In this document: in pieces, positions 1-9,804 of the stretch
Layout: every line of letters starts with the position of its first letter
Numbering within the stretch: position 1 is the stretch's first letter
Source: Nitrosospira sp. NpAV
Lineage (GTDB): Bacteria; Pseudomonadota; Gammaproteobacteria; Burkholderiales; Nitrosomonadaceae
Direction of reading: 5' to 3'
Length of the DNA: 64,000 bases
Assembly: GCF_000832065.1 (NCBI RefSeq)
Contig: NZ_JXQM01000012.1
Span: 1 to 64,000, forward strand
Notes under the pieces: model-generated
Database searches by the model: none
What the model saw: only the letters and a program-made list of their open reading frames with translations
Told to the model about the DNA's origin: nothing
Made by a program: the position numbers and the translations under genes

Positions 1-121
1 GGACGGATGGTCAGAGTCCTTACTGCCTTGCTGCGGACGGATGTTCAGAGTCCTTGTTGCCTTGTTGCGGACGGATGGTCAGAGTCCCTTTTACTACTGG
101 GGGGCGAATGTTCAGAGCCCC
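1..121. repeat. Degenerate 34-bp tandem repeat array (cut by the window edge)
   Basis: Two nearly identical 34-bp units (1-34, 35-68) begin GGACGGATG and share CAGAGTCCTT and a TGCCTTG-TGC tail. A third unit starts at 69 and decays after about 20 bp. A fourth, diverged core (GAATGTTCAGAGCCCC) lies near 106-121. The units abut with no spacer, so this is a tandem array and not CRISPR. It probably continues upstream of the window. No function can be assigned. Confidence 0.8.
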
Positions 122-619
122 AGATATTAGAAAAGATCTGCTTGGGAAAAGTTTCCACAATCTTAATTCACGTTCTAAAACGAACGTCTCCTGCCTTCAA
201 ACACGTCAAATTGTAAACTTGCCTGCAATTCTTGTCTAACCTGCTTAATGCACCTTTAATCCGGAAAGACACTACACATAATATGGTATTACAAATGTAA
301 CATAACATAAGTCCAGAAAATGTCAAATTTTTTTTAAATGAAATTTAATAGTCGAGTTACAGTTAGTTTTAATACTTGAATAATAGCTGCCCGAGCATCA
401 ATTAAGGTTAACGTTATCGTTATATTGATAGGAACGGGATGATATTGCGGGATTCATTAGCAGGACGCGGAACTGTTCCAGTAAAAAAATATACGGCTAG
501 AATTTTACGGAAAATACTCCGGGTTTCTGGAACAGCCAAATGCTACAAGTCTAGAACACTCCTCATCGTCGGAGAGCCGGTTATCTTTTCATGCGCGGAA
601 GTTCGCGGCGAATAAGAAC
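122..619. other. AT-rich intergenic region without a recognisable gene
   Basis: No convincing ORF is seen on either strand. The stretch is clearly more AT-rich than the flanking genes. A separated inverted repeat (TGTTCCAG at 474-481, CTGGAACA at 527-534) is the only structure noticed, and its significance is unknown. Confidence 0.5.
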
Positions 620-647
620 TTGACATATATTGTTACTCCGTTATATT
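620..647 (+). promoter_or_regulatory. Sigma-70-type promoter for the lipoprotein gene
   Basis: A TTGACA -35 box (620-625) is followed after 16 nt by TATATT (642-647). This would start transcription about 55 nt upstream of the ATG at 710. The assignment rests on consensus match only. Confidence 0.55.
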
Positions 648-709
648 TTTTCACCGTCATTTAATTGTATTCCCGAATCGTATCTAAAATTCATAAGGTA
701 AAAGAGAAA

Positions 710-1087
710 ATGTCATTGATAAAAATAAAAACGTTTTCCGCAGCTTTATTTGTCGCCAGCTGCTTATTGGCTGGGTGCGCTCATGAAGCTCGGCGAAGTC
801 CAGATGTTCTTAAAGCCGAACAAGACACACGAACATCTGGCGAACACGCTGCGTTGGCAAAGCATTTCGAAGAGGCAGCGAAAGAAATGCAGTCCAAAGC
901 GAATGAACAAAAAAAGTTGCTAAAACGTTATGAGGAGAAACACTATCTGTACGATCGACAACCCCACGATCTGGAAGCGCATACCCGGGCTTTGATACTA
1001 AAATATGAGCAGGCGGCAAAGGCATGTGCGGAGGAAGCCATCTATCATAGAAAAATGGCATCAGAAGCCGCAGAGCTGAAGAAGTAA
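710..1087 (+). CDS. Small predicted outer-membrane lipoprotein, function unknown
   Basis: The protein has 125 residues. The ATG at 710 was chosen over an upstream in-frame TTG (665) because it directly precedes a lipoprotein signal peptide: a basic start, a hydrophobic core, and the lipobox LLAGC with Cys at about residue 23. An AAGGTA ribosome site lies upstream. The mature part is very rich in Glu, Lys and Ala and looks helical or coiled-coil, with scattered His residues. No family is recognised with certainty. It stands alone behind its own promoter-like sequence. It could be an envelope-stress or cell-wall-tethering lipoprotein, but this is only inferred from composition. Confidence 0.7.
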   Translation: MSLIKIKTFSAALFVASCLLAGCAHEARRSPDVLKAEQDTRTSGEHAALAKHFEEAAKEMQSKANEQKKLLKRYEEKHYLYDRQPHDLEAHTRALILKYEQAAKACAEEAIYHRKMASEAAELKK

Positions 1088-1377
1088 CACTCTTCCAGGC
1101 AAGCTTTCTATAATTGGGGCCTGCAATAATGTCTAATCAGGAGCCATTTACACGCAAAATTGCACCTTTCGCCCCACGAATGTGCCAAGCGGGTTGAGAA
1201 ATACCTTGAACTGATCTTCTCTTCAAGGGCGTTTCCATGACGACTGACGTACGGCCGGAGTCGGCGCATGGTTGTGCTGGCGAAACAGGTCGATATTCCA
1301 ATGATGCCTCTCATACTGTTAAGAAATTCCACAGTGTAGGGCGGGTGAGTCAATTGCGCTTCGGTAACGACCCACTC

Positions 1378-2082
1378 CTATTGTAAATCCGGATAATATT
1401 CCGCTTTGATCCGGTTAACATACTTTCTCAGATTGTCTTTCGACAAACTATATTCCTTGAGCGGGGATTCAATCGGGCAGCCAAGGGTATTGATCAGAAA
1501 GCCGAAGGCCGTGGCGTCCAGGCTGACCGGCTGATTTCCCAGGAAATACTTTTTGTCCCCCAGGCATGCGGATAATGCGTCAATATCCAGCATGCCAAGC
1601 TCAAAAATTTCTTCCGCTGTGTGCCGGCCGGTGCCGTGCCCATAAATCTGTTTATTGATCTTATAGCGGTAGATGATCGCCGCTATATCGCGAATGACCG
1701 GCGGCAGAACTCCAAATATGGCTCTTTTATTGATTTGCCAGTTTGCGTCCGTGTATTGCCAACGCGAATACATCGTGGCCCAGAATAGATGTTCTTCAAT
1801 CAAGCGCTGCATCGCTAGCGCCAGCGCCGACTCTGCAGGATTCAAGTGTTGATCAAGATTCTTATAATGGGTTTTAAGGTGCTGTATGATGAAACGGGAA
1901 TCCGCCAATTTTAGATCGCCGTCTTCGATATAAGGTAGTTTGCCCTTTGGCGCCAATAATGGCAGCGTCGTCTTGATGGTGTATTCGATGCCTGCCATTC
2001 TTAGATATGTTTCTATTTTGCAGCAGAAATGACTTAGATTTGGATTACCCCAGGTACGCTCGAATTGATAAAGTACCAACAT
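1378..2082 (-). CDS. Glutathione S-transferase-like protein (thioredoxin-fold N-terminus)
   Basis: The protein has 234 residues. The N-terminal part has a thioredoxin/GST-like pattern (LPYIEDGD and an S-R-FI-HL segment, like the GST Pro loop and glutathione-contact region). The C-terminal part is all-helical. The closing region (KKYFLGNQPVSLDATAFGFL) is the GST C-domain N-capping motif and resembles metaxin/FAXC-type GSTs. The ATG at 2082 is preferred over a longer in-frame start (2169) because GGAG lies about 7 nt upstream and the fold begins at that Met. The substrate is unknown. It lies downstream of metG on the same strand but 200 bp away, so it is probably expressed separately. Confidence 0.75.
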   Translation of the reverse strand: MLVLYQFERTWGNPNLSHFCCKIETYLRMAGIEYTIKTTLPLLAPKGKLPYIEDGDLKLADSRFIIQHLKTHYKNLDQHLNPAESALALAMQRLIEEHLFWATMYSRWQYTDANWQINKRAIFGVLPPVIRDIAAIIYRYKINKQIYGHGTGRHTAEEIFELGMLDIDALSACLGDKKYFLGNQPVSLDATAFGFLINTLGCPIESPLKEYSLSKDNLRKYVNRIKAEYYPDLQ

Positions 2083-2285
2083 AAAGAAACTCCATGATCT
2101 CTTTGGACCAAGCGATTGGTTTGTCGCTTGCAATTCAAAAGTGTAGAAGCGTAGCGTAATGTATTGCAAAATGCAAGTTGCTAATACACGACCATGGAGT
2201 ATGGCGGCAAGCTGCTCAAAGGATATTCTTGCAGTGTCTCCATTCTGGGGGAAATGGGCGGGACGTCAGCGGGTTGGCACAGCTG

Positions 2286-4487
2286 CTATTTCACACGCAT
2301 TCCCGGCTGCGCTCCTTCATCGGGAGCAAGCAGATATGGTCCGTCGCTCCCATTTCCCGCTGCCAGCACCATTCCTTCCGACATACCGAATTTCATCTTG
2401 CGCGGCGCAAGATTAGCCACCATGATGGTCAGACGACCTTTGAGTTGTGCGGGATCATAGGCAGACTTTATACCGGCAAATACGGTTCGTTGCTCCGCAC
2501 CGATATCCAAAGTGAGTTTCAACAACTTATCTGCGCCTTCTACCTGTTCGGCATCAATGATTTTTGCCACTCTGAGATCAATCTTGGTGAAGTCATCGAT
2601 AGCGATGGTTGCCGATGCGGTACCTTTTACATTCGCTGCATCGGGGGAAGATGATGGGGGTGGGGTTGCGGAGTTTTTTTCTTCCATGATTTGCACTTGT
2701 TGTTTGGTTTGTGATGGTTGTGTTGTCGGCTGCAAGCTCTCCTTATTGACCTTGATCAATGTCTCGATCTGTTTGGAATCGATACGGGCCATAAGATGTT
2801 CATAATTATTGATCTGATGACCATCAGGCAATAATCTGTTTTGTGAATTCGCATCGTTCCAGGTAAAAGGATTTACTCCGAGAAATCGCTCTGCTTCTAT
2901 GGCAAGTTTTGGCAGCACCGGTTTTAAATAAATGGTCAAAATCCGGAACATATTCAATGCCACACTACATATTTCATGCAATTCGGTGTCGTTCTCACCG
3001 CTTCTTGCCAGCTCCCATGGCTTCATCCGGTCCACGTATTGATTGGCCACATCGGCCGCAAGCATTATTTCCCTTATCGCCTTTCCGTATTCCCTGCGGT
3101 CATAAAAGTATGCAATCGAGACGTGGCGGCCGAGGAAAGTATCTCCTTCACCCAGTTCGCAGAAAAGAAACTGATTGAACCACTTTCTGCTGGTTTCTGA
3201 AATAGTGTGGGTAAGCTTGCCGCCAAATTTTTTAATAATGAAACCGGAGCACCTACTGGCAATATTGATGTATTTTCCTACCAAATCGCTGTTAATGCGT
3301 GCAATGAAATCATCGAAATTGAGGTCAATATCTTCCATGCTGTCATTCAGTTTGGCGGCATAGTAATAGCGCAGCCATTCCGGATTCAAGCCCTGTTTCA
3401 AATAGCTCTCCGCCGTAATGAATGTCCCACGGGACTTGGACATCTTCTGTCCGTTGACGGTAAGAAATCCATGGGCGTAAATTTGGGTTGGGGTGCGATA
3501 ACCGGAGAATTTCAGCATTGCGGGCCAAAACAGGGCGTGAAAGTAGAGAATATCCTTCCCGATGAAATGCATCATTTCCGTATTGCCGCCCGGCCGCAGA
3601 AACTCGTCGATTTCCGCTTGAGATCGCTGCTTCTGTTCGAAGTAATTCTTGAAACTGCCGAAGTAGCCCACGGGGGCGTCCAGCCAGACATAGAAAAATT
3701 TCTTGCCACCTGTTCCGGGAATCGGAAAGCCAAAATAGGGTGCATCGCGGGAAATATCCCAATCAACGAGGCCACCTGAAAGCCACTCGTTCATCTTATT
3801 GGCGGCTTCTGGTTGAAGTCGCCGTTTTGCTTCCGGCGTAGTGCCGGATTGGCCTTCAAATGATTCAAAAACCCACTTCTCAAGGAATGCCTTGCAGCGC
3901 GGATCGGAAAGCTTGAAGAAGTGATGTTTTGAGGATTTTCGTTCCGGAGTCGCGCCGGAAACGACGGAGTATGGATCAACCAGATTGGTGGATGAATACG
4001 TCGCGCCGCAAACTTCGCAGGAGTCGCCATATTGGTCTTTGGCATGGCACTTTGGACATTCGCCTTTGATATAGCGATCAGGCAAGAACATCTGCTTGAC
4101 AGGGTCATAGAACTGCTCGACCGAGCGTTTCGCGATTAAGCCCTTAGCTTCGAGCTGAGAATAGATGTCTTCGCAAAATTGGCGGTTCTCAGGTGAATCC
4201 GTAGTGTAGTAATTGTCGAAGCCGATGTGAAAGCCATTGAAATCAGTTTTATGTTCATGCCATACACGATCTATCAACTGTTTGGGCGTGATACCCTCCT
4301 GCTCGGCGCGCAGCATGATCGGGGTGCCATGCGTGTCATCGGCACATACGTAATGCACCTCGTGCCCTTGCATTTTCTGGAAACGCACCCAGATGTCGGT
4401 CTGAATGTATTCCACCAGATGTCCGAGATGGATGCTGCCGTTGGCGTAGGGCAGGGCGGAGGTGACGAGAATTTTTCGCTTGTTCAT
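2286..4487 (-). CDS. metG: Methionine--tRNA ligase
   Basis: This class I aminoacyl-tRNA synthetase charges tRNA-Met in the cytoplasm. The 733-residue length is usual for the dimeric MetG type. Visible features are the HIGH-type motif (HLGH, about residues 20-23), a zinc-knuckle region with paired Cys (CPKC and CEVC), the KMSKS motif, and an appended C-terminal tRNA-binding OB domain ([11 protein letters not shown], last 100 residues). The ATG at 4487 was chosen because [17 protein letters not shown] is the conserved N-terminus. A longer reading frame extends to 4673 but has no family support. The linker before the OB domain is Thr/Gln/Pro-rich and of low complexity. It is divergent from mrp. 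Confidence 0.97.
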   Translation of the reverse strand: MNKRKILVTSALPYANGSIHLGHLVEYIQTDIWVRFQKMQGHEVHYVCADDTHGTPIMLRAEQEGITPKQLIDRVWHEHKTDFNGFHIGFDNYYTTDSPENRQFCEDIYSQLEAKGLIAKRSVEQFYDPVKQMFLPDRYIKGECPKCHAKDQYGDSCEVCGATYSSTNLVDPYSVVSGATPERKSSKHHFFKLSDPRCKAFLEKWVFESFEGQSGTTPEAKRRLQPEAANKMNEWLSGGLVDWDISRDAPYFGFPIPGTGGKKFFYVWLDAPVGYFGSFKNYFEQKQRSQAEIDEFLRPGGNTEMMHFIGKDILYFHALFWPAMLKFSGYRTPTQIYAHGFLTVNGQKMSKSRGTFITAESYLKQGLNPEWLRYYYAAKLNDSMEDIDLNFDDFIARINSDLVGKYINIASRCSGFIIKKFGGKLTHTISETSRKWFNQFLFCELGEGDTFLGRHVSIAYFYDRREYGKAIREIMLAADVANQYVDRMKPWELARSGENDTELHEICSVALNMFRILTIYLKPVLPKLAIEAERFLGVNPFTWNDANSQNRLLPDGHQINNYEHLMARIDSKQIETLIKVNKESLQPTTQPSQTKQQVQIMEEKNSATPPPSSSPDAANVKGTASATIAIDDFTKIDLRVAKIIDAEQVEGADKLLKLTLDIGAEQRTVFAGIKSAYDPAQLKGRLTIMVANLAPRKMKFGMSEGMVLAAGNGSDGPYLLAPDEGAQPGMRVK

Positions 4488-4868
4488 CAATTGCCTATGG
4501 AAATTGTCAAACATAATTGTAACAAACTGCAGGCTACGCGGTCTGTAGAACTGCAGGAAGCCAACTCTCGATTCACTGGAGCGTCCAGATTCCTTGCTTT
4601 TTCCCGGTAAATTAAGCTGTCGTTTAAAGCCGGATAATCCGTTAGAGCGCAAGGTAATAGAGACCGCCAGCACTCGGGTGGGTTCGCAGAGCCACTTAAT
4701 GAATTATCTGGACTAAATATGCGGGGATTATGCTGCGTATTCATTTTTCATTGTGTTCCCGTTTTTATTTTTTAGTCAACAGACTCACACCCCCGATATT
4801 TGTTAATATTTTAAGTTTGTTGTGATTTATGTGTTCCTTCCACAGGCGCAGGGTAAAGGAGTAGTAAA

Positions 4869-5957
4869 GTGGCTATCACCGAACAGCAAGTGCAATCCGC
4901 TCTCAAGGAAATTACTGATCTGAGCACCGGCAAGGATTATGTGGTTAGCAATGAGGCGCGTAACATCAAAATAGATGGCGATAACATTTCACTTGATATT
5001 GTCCTCGGATATCCGGCGAAGAGCGTGATCGAAAGTATCCGCAAGCAGGTGACCGGCAAACTCAAAACCATTCCGGGCAGTGGTAACGTGAGTGTCAATA
5101 TCACGAGCAAGATTGTTTCTCACAGCGTGCAGCGCGGAGTGAAGCTCATTCCCGGGGTGAAGAATATCATTGCAGTGGCTTCCGGCAAGGGTGGGGTGGG
5201 CAAATCCGCCACGGCGGTAAATCTGGCGCTGGCGCTGGCTGCGGAAGGCGCTTCTGTCGGCATTCTGGACGCCGATATTTATGGCCCTTCACAACCCCAG
5301 ATGCTGGGGATCACCGGTCGCCCCGAATCTCCTGATGGCAAGAGCATCGAATCGATGGAAGCGCACGGCATCCAGGCCATGTCCATTGGTTTCCTGATCG
5401 ATGTGGAGACACCCATGGTGTGGCGCGGACCGATGGTCACTCAGGCGTTGCAGCAATTATTGAATGATACGCGCTGGAATGACGTGGATTACCTTATTGT
5501 GGATATGCCGCCTGGTACCGGTGACATCCAGTTGACGCTTGCCCAGAAAGTGCCGGTTACGGGTGCGGTTATTGTCACCACCCCGCAGGATATCGCATTG
5601 CTGGATGCTCGCAAGGGACTCAAAATGTTCCAGAAAGTCGGTATTCCCATAGTCGGCATTGTCGAAAATATGAGTACCCATATTTGTTCTCAGTGTGGTC
5701 ATGAGGAACATATTTTCGGCGCGGGTGGTGGAGAAAAGATGTGCAAAGATTACGATGTCGAGTTTTTGGGAGCCCTGCCGCTCGATATCAGAATCCGCGA
5801 GCACACCGATGCCGGCACTCCCACGGTGGTGGCGGATCCCGATGGACGCATAGCGGAGATCTATCGCGGCATTGCGCGCCGTCTCGCAGTCAAGATCGAT
5901 GAGTTGTCGCTGGATCACTCCGCATTATTTGCAAACATAGTGATTCAGGATACCTGA
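4869..5957 (+). CDS. apbC: Mrp/ApbC family iron-sulfur cluster carrier ATPase
   Basis: The protein has 362 residues. It begins with a DUF59/MIP18-like domain (residues 1-90). A P-loop NTPase of the Mrp/NBP35 class follows, with the deviant Walker A KGGVGKS at about 107-113. A CxxC pair (CSQC, around residues 273-276) is the expected bridging Fe-S ligand site. It binds and transfers Fe-S clusters to apo-enzymes in the cytosol. The family is also called mrp. A GTAAAGGAGTAGTAAAG ribosome region precedes the ATG. It is followed closely by dcd in the same direction, so co-transcription is possible. Confidence 0.95.
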   Translation: MAITEQQVQSALKEITDLSTGKDYVVSNEARNIKIDGDNISLDIVLGYPAKSVIESIRKQVTGKLKTIPGSGNVSVNITSKIVSHSVQRGVKLIPGVKNIIAVASGKGGVGKSATAVNLALALAAEGASVGILDADIYGPSQPQMLGITGRPESPDGKSIESMEAHGIQAMSIGFLIDVETPMVWRGPMVTQALQQLLNDTRWNDVDYLIVDMPPGTGDIQLTLAQKVPVTGAVIVTTPQDIALLDARKGLKMFQKVGIPIVGIVENMSTHICSQCGHEEHIFGAGGGEKMCKDYDVEFLGALPLDIRIREHTDAGTPTVVADPDGRIAEIYRGIARRLAVKIDELSLDHSALFANIVIQDT

Positions 5958-6038
5958 TGATCCTGTGGTGGACCGGATTTGATGACGTGCCGGTCCACGC
6001 CTAACAATTCGCTTATATTCCTGCCCTTAATACTTCAA

Positions 6039-6605
6039 ATGACCATCAAGTCTGACAAATGGATTCGTCGCATGGCGGCGGAGCATCATATGATCGAGCC
6101 CTTTGAGCCCAATCAGATCAAGCATGCGAATGGCCATAAGATCGTTTCATATGGGACATCGAGTTATGGTTACGATATTCGCTGCTCGGATGAATTCAAG
6201 CTGTTTACCAATATCAACTCCACTATCGTCGATCCCAAGAATTTTGATTCCAATTCATTCGTCGACGTGAAGAATAAGATTTGCATTATCCCGCCCAACT
6301 CATTTGCGTTGGCGCGCACCGTCGAATACTTCCGCATTCCGCGCAATGTACTGACCATTTGCCTTGGAAAATCCACCTATGCGCGTTGCGGCATCATTGT
6401 TAATGTCACGCCGTTTGAGCCGGAATGGGAAGGCTATGTCACACTGGAATTTTCAAACACTACTCCGCTGCCTGCCAAGATTTACGCGAATGAGGGAGTG
6501 GCCCAGGTAATTTTCTTTGAATCCGACGAAGTATGCGAAACCTCTTATAAGGATCGTGGAGGGAAATATCAGGGGCAGCATGGCGTGACCTTGCCAAAAA
6601 TTTGA
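6039..6605 (+). CDS. dcd: dCTP deaminase
   Basis: The enzyme converts dCTP to dUTP and so feeds dTMP synthesis by way of dUTPase and ThyA. The 188-residue length and the whole sequence fit the homotrimeric Dcd family: [13 protein letters not shown] start, SYGYDIRC, and the catalytic segment around [14 protein letters not shown]. The ATG at 6039 is used. The 20 extra codons upstream in the same frame match nothing in the family. The downstream partner of the pathway, thyA, lies about 2.3 kb away on the other strand. Confidence 0.96.
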   Translation: MTIKSDKWIRRMAAEHHMIEPFEPNQIKHANGHKIVSYGTSSYGYDIRCSDEFKLFTNINSTIVDPKNFDSNSFVDVKNKICIIPPNSFALARTVEYFRIPRNVLTICLGKSTYARCGIIVNVTPFEPEWEGYVTLEFSNTTPLPAKIYANEGVAQVIFFESDEVCETSYKDRGGKYQGQHGVTLPKI

Positions 6606-6833
6606 TTTCGTTTGTGGATCGAGAAAGGCCTCGTCCGGTCAAAAAATGGTTTGGAATGGAGTCATCTTTATATTCAAGATATCTCCAGAAAACCACAAAA
6701 TTTGGTCGTTATAAAACGTCCGATGCCTACAATATCTTTGTTCAGAGTCAGCAACGGTAATATGATGCAGGACAGATTCTTCCACAGCATTTCGGGCATT
6801 CACGATTATTTTTTTTAGATAAGAAAAAAACGC
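6606..6833. other. Intergenic region upstream of the leader-ORF promoter
   Basis: There is no supported gene between dcd and the promoter at 6834. An open 68-codon frame here has no coding character. No terminator hairpin was seen after dcd. Confidence 0.4.
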
Positions 6834-6861
6834 TTGATTCCAGCAAAATGCGGTCTATAAT
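6834..6861 (+). promoter_or_regulatory. Strong sigma-70-like promoter for the leader ORF and PLP decarboxylase
   Basis: TTGATT (6834-6839), a 16-nt spacer and a perfect TATAAT (6856-6861). Predicted transcription starts near 6868, about 30 nt before the small ORF. The -10 region is also framed by a short GCGG/CCGC repeat followed by seven T, which by itself could be misread as a terminator. Confidence 0.6.
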
Positions 6862-6898
6862 CCGCTTTTTTTCGCCACATAAAGAACAGGAGGTCATC

Positions 6899-6964
6899 AT
6901 GAAAAGCAAAGCAAACTATTTTGACACGGCTGATTTGGTAAACATCCATATTCCCGTAACGTAG
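6899..6964 (+). CDS. 21-codon small ORF, candidate leader peptide of the downstream decarboxylase
   Basis: The ORF starts with ATG behind a perfect AGGAGG ribosome site (6888-6893, 5-nt spacing). It encodes a 21-residue peptide, MKSKANYFDT followed by ADLVNIHIPVT, and stops at TAG 6962. It lies between a strong promoter and the decarboxylase gene, ending 21 nt before that start. The CCTCC immediately after the stop (6967-6971) can pair either with this ORF's own AGGAGG or with the GAGGAG of the next gene (6974-6979). Such a design would suit a translation-coupled leader. The peptide is not recognised. Its role is inferred from position and signals only. Confidence 0.5.
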   Translation: MKSKANYFDTADLVNIHIPVT

Positions 6965-6985
6965 CGCCTCCCCGAGGAGAATCTC

Positions 6986-8161
6986 ATGCAAATGCGTAAT
7001 GCCGCTCTACGGCAAAAAGTAGAGTCCGAAGCAGTATTCGACACCCATCCCGAAGTCAGCCTGGATTTTCAATATGTCCAGGAGACCCTGAAAAAGGGCT
7101 ACAGCAAGCCATTCCTGCTGGTTGACAGCAATATCATCCGTAATAAAGCCCGCCGTTTCAAAGCTGCCATGCCGCGCGTGCAGCCACACTATGCCGTCAA
7201 GGCCAATCCGGATCCACGCGTTCTGAGAACCATGATCGAGGAGGGCGTAGGTTTTGAAATCGCCTCTATCGCCGAACTGGATCTGCTGCTCAGCCTGGGT
7301 GTGCCCGCTGTCGAGATATATTACAGCAACCCTATGAAATCAAGGGCTTATCTGGAGTATGCGGCGTCCAAAGGCGTTGAATGGTATGTGCTGGACAGTG
7401 TCGAAGAGCTGCGTAAAATCGTGAGCGTCAAGCCGGATGCGAAAATGTATTTGCGCATCGATACACCCAACATTGGTAGCGATTGGCCGCTGGCAGGCAA
7501 GTTTGGCACGCACGCAGCAGAGATCGAAGGCATTATTAACGAAGCGGCAAAACTTAAGGCCGACCTTGCCGGGGTGACTTTTCATGTAGGCTCTCAGTGC
7601 CGCAATCCGCAGAACTGGCGGGTGGGTATCGAGCGAGCCCAGAAAGTTTTTGCCGATATGCACCATGCCGGGTTGACTCCGCGCTTACTCAATATCGGTG
7701 GCGGTTATCCCGTACGCCATATCAAGCCCATTCCCTCGATTGAAATAATAGCGGAAGTCGTGAATACGGCCATCGCGGACCTGCCTGAGGGCATTCGTGT
7801 CATGGCCGAGCCGGGGCGTTATCTAGTGTCCGACGCCGCGTATTTCGTCTGCCGCGTGGTGGGGACAGCCACCCGCAATGGCAAACGCTGGATGTATTGG
7901 GATGCAGGGATGTTTGGTGGCGTGATCGAAGTGACGGAAGGTCTGCGCTATGAAATTCTTTCCGATCGCTCGGGACAAGCTATTCCCTGGTCCGTCGCCG
8001 GGCCGACGTGCGATTCGGTGGACATTCTGATGCGCGACGAAATGTTGCCCGAGGATATTCAGGAAGGCGATTTCATCTATATTCCCAACGCCGGCGCCTA
8101 CACTACGGCCTATGCCAGCAACTTCAACGGTTTTCCGTTACCGGATGTGATGGTGTTGTAG
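6986..8161 (+). CDS. PLP-dependent ornithine/lysine decarboxylase, fold type III (Orn/DAP/Arg decarboxylase family 2)
   Basis: The protein has 391 residues. PLP-binding Lys72 lies in HYAVKANP. HVGSQC (about 200), GGGYPV (about 238) and EPGRY (about 273) follow. The C-terminal CDSVD motif (about 342) supplies the substrate Cys/Asp of the partner subunit in eukaryotic-type ornithine decarboxylases. It lacks the diaminopimelate-specific arrangement, so decarboxylation of ornithine (to putrescine) or lysine (to cadaverine) is more likely than LysA activity. A GAGGAG site precedes the ATG at 6986. The short ORF and the alternative CCTCC pairings upstream suggest translational control, possibly by polyamines. 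A terminator follows at 8192. Confidence 0.88.
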   Translation: MQMRNAALRQKVESEAVFDTHPEVSLDFQYVQETLKKGYSKPFLLVDSNIIRNKARRFKAAMPRVQPHYAVKANPDPRVLRTMIEEGVGFEIASIAELDLLLSLGVPAVEIYYSNPMKSRAYLEYAASKGVEWYVLDSVEELRKIVSVKPDAKMYLRIDTPNIGSDWPLAGKFGTHAAEIEGIINEAAKLKADLAGVTFHVGSQCRNPQNWRVGIERAQKVFADMHHAGLTPRLLNIGGGYPVRHIKPIPSIEIIAEVVNTAIADLPEGIRVMAEPGRYLVSDAAYFVCRVVGTATRNGKRWMYWDAGMFGGVIEVTEGLRYEILSDRSGQAIPWSVAGPTCDSVDILMRDEMLPEDIQEGDFIYIPNAGAYTTAYASNFNGFPLPDVMVL

Positions 8162-8191
8162 CCAGGATCAAACAGGATTGTGGAAAGACAG

Positions 8192-8228
8192 ACGGCGGGC
8201 GCAATGAAGATGTGTCCCGCCGTTTTTG
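8192..8228 (+). terminator. Rho-independent terminator after the decarboxylase gene
   Basis: An 8-bp GC-rich stem (ACGGCGGG 8192-8199 with CCCGCCGT 8216-8223) has a 16-nt loop and is followed by a T run. It lies 30 nt after the stop codon. Confidence 0.8.
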
Positions 8229-8398
8229 TTTAGGCGTTCATGCCCAAGCGGCAGGTGTATCCTTATCCTGATGCTTCACCCGCCAGCTATTTTCGCCGCT
8301 TGCTGAGCGTCCATAGATCAAGCTATGGACTTCTCCCTACCGGGAAAATTTTTTCGCAACCTTCCGCGCCATCATCTCGCGTCCGAATGGATACTGGG

Positions 8399-8905
8399 TT
8401 AATTCCACTTGCGGTCCAGCACGACAAAATGATATTCCAATCCATCATCATCCAAATGATGCTTCTCGCGCGAGGTTTCGCGCCATTCGCCTCGATTGAA
8501 TTTGGGAAATAGCACGTCACCATCAAAATCTTTCTGAATCTCGGTAATATACAATCGGTCGCAGACCGTCAAACCTTGCTGGAATATTTCTGCCCCGCCG
8601 ATAATGAAGCTCTCGGCCGTATCAGCGCATTCGTAGCAGGTCCTCAGTGCGGTCGCCAACGAGCCCACTACAATAGCACCCTCGATCTTATAATCGGGCT
8701 GCCGTGTAACAATAATGCTGGTGCGGCCCGGTAACGGCCTGCCGATGGATTCGTAGGTTTTCCGGCCCATGATGATGGGATGCCCCATGGTAAGCGCCTT
8801 GAAGCGCTTCAGATCAGGGGGCAGCCGCCAAGGCAACGCATTATCCTTGCCGATAACACGATTTTGGGCCATGGCCACCAAAATGGAAAGACGGCGGGGG
8901 GTCAT
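8399..8905 (-). CDS. folA: Dihydrofolate reductase
   Basis: The enzyme reduces dihydrofolate to tetrahydrofolate with NADPH, regenerating the cofactor consumed by ThyA. It has 168 residues. It begins with the conserved pattern [19 protein letters not shown], followed by the NADPH-binding [15 protein letters not shown] and a GGAEIF segment. The start overlaps the thyA stop by four bases (ATGA at 8902-8905), so it is translationally coupled to thyA. Gene order thyA-folA is common in proteobacteria. Confidence 0.97.
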   Translation of the reverse strand: MTPRRLSILVAMAQNRVIGKDNALPWRLPPDLKRFKALTMGHPIIMGRKTYESIGRPLPGRTSIIVTRQPDYKIEGAIVVGSLATALRTCYECADTAESFIIGGAEIFQQGLTVCDRLYITEIQKDFDGDVLFPKFNRGEWRETSREKHHLDDDGLEYHFVVLDRKWN

Positions 8906-9696
8906 ACCGCGACAGTCGCTTTGATTGCCGGATAGGGGTCATAACCTTCCAGTGTGAAATCTTCATATTTGAATCCAAAGATACTATCGATCGCCGGATT
9001 CAAATTCATCGCCGGCAGTGTCCTCGGTTCCCGGCCTAGCTGTTCCTGAGCCTGTGTCAGGTGATTGAGGTAAAGGTGGGCATCGCCCAAGGTGTGCACG
9101 AAATCTCCAGGTTTCAGATTGCATACTTGTGCCACCATCAGCACGAGCAGCGCGTAGGAGGCGATATTGAACGGAACGCCCAGAAAGATATCGGCACTGC
9201 GCTGGTATAGCTGGCATGAAAGCTTGCCATCAGCAACGTAGAACTGAAATAGGGCATGGCACGGTGACAATTTCATTTTATTCAACTCACTTACGTTCCA
9301 GGATGAGACGACCATGCGGCGTGAGTCGGGAGTATGCCTGATCTGCTCGATTACCTCGCTTATCTGATCGATTCCCTGTCTCTCCACATCCGGCCAGGAT
9401 CTCCACTGCCGGCCATATATAGGGCCCAGATCGCCATTTTCGTCAGCCCATTCGTCCCAGATGGAAACACCATTCTCCTTGAGGTACCTGATATTGGTGT
9501 CGCCTCGCAAAAACCACAGCAATTCATAAATAATGGATTTCAGATGACATTTCTTGGTGGTCACCAGCGGAAATCCTTCAGATAAACTGAAACGCATCTG
9601 GTGGCCGAATACCGAAAGCGTGCCGGTGCCCGTACGATCGGATTTCTTGTGCCCGTGCGTGAGCACATGGCGCATTAAGTCGAGATACTGGCGCAT
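8902..9696 (-). CDS. thyA: Thymidylate synthase
   Basis: The enzyme methylates dUMP to dTMP using methylene-tetrahydrofolate. It has 264 residues, the E. coli length. Signatures are [18 protein letters not shown] near the N-terminus, the active-site Cys in [11 protein letters not shown], and [23 protein letters not shown]. It is the first gene of the thyA-folA pair, with a four-base overlap. It works in the same pathway as Dcd. Confidence 0.98.
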   Translation of the reverse strand: MRQYLDLMRHVLTHGHKKSDRTGTGTLSVFGHQMRFSLSEGFPLVTTKKCHLKSIIYELLWFLRGDTNIRYLKENGVSIWDEWADENGDLGPIYGRQWRSWPDVERQGIDQISEVIEQIRHTPDSRRMVVSSWNVSELNKMKLSPCHALFQFYVADGKLSCQLYQRSADIFLGVPFNIASYALLVLMVAQVCNLKPGDFVHTLGDAHLYLNHLTQAQEQLGREPRTLPAMNLNPAIDSIFGFKYEDFTLEGYDPYPAIKATVAV

Positions 9697-9804
9697 AGAG
9701 GTCAGATGACGGAAAAATATCCGAGGCTTAGGTGCGGCGGCGGCCGGAACGGATGCATGGTGTATATAATAACAAGCTTATATTTTACAGGATAGGCCAC
9801 CGAT

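Noticed and set aside
1..121. CRISPR array
   Set aside because: The repeats abut without unique spacers and no cas gene is nearby.
1108..1353. 81-codon minus-strand frame between the lipoprotein and GST genes
   Set aside because: No ribosome site, odd composition and no similarity; not supported.
6848..6871. GCGG/CCGC plus T-run as a terminator of dcd
   Set aside because: The stem is only 4 bp and contains the TATAAT box of a good promoter, so a promoter is the better reading.
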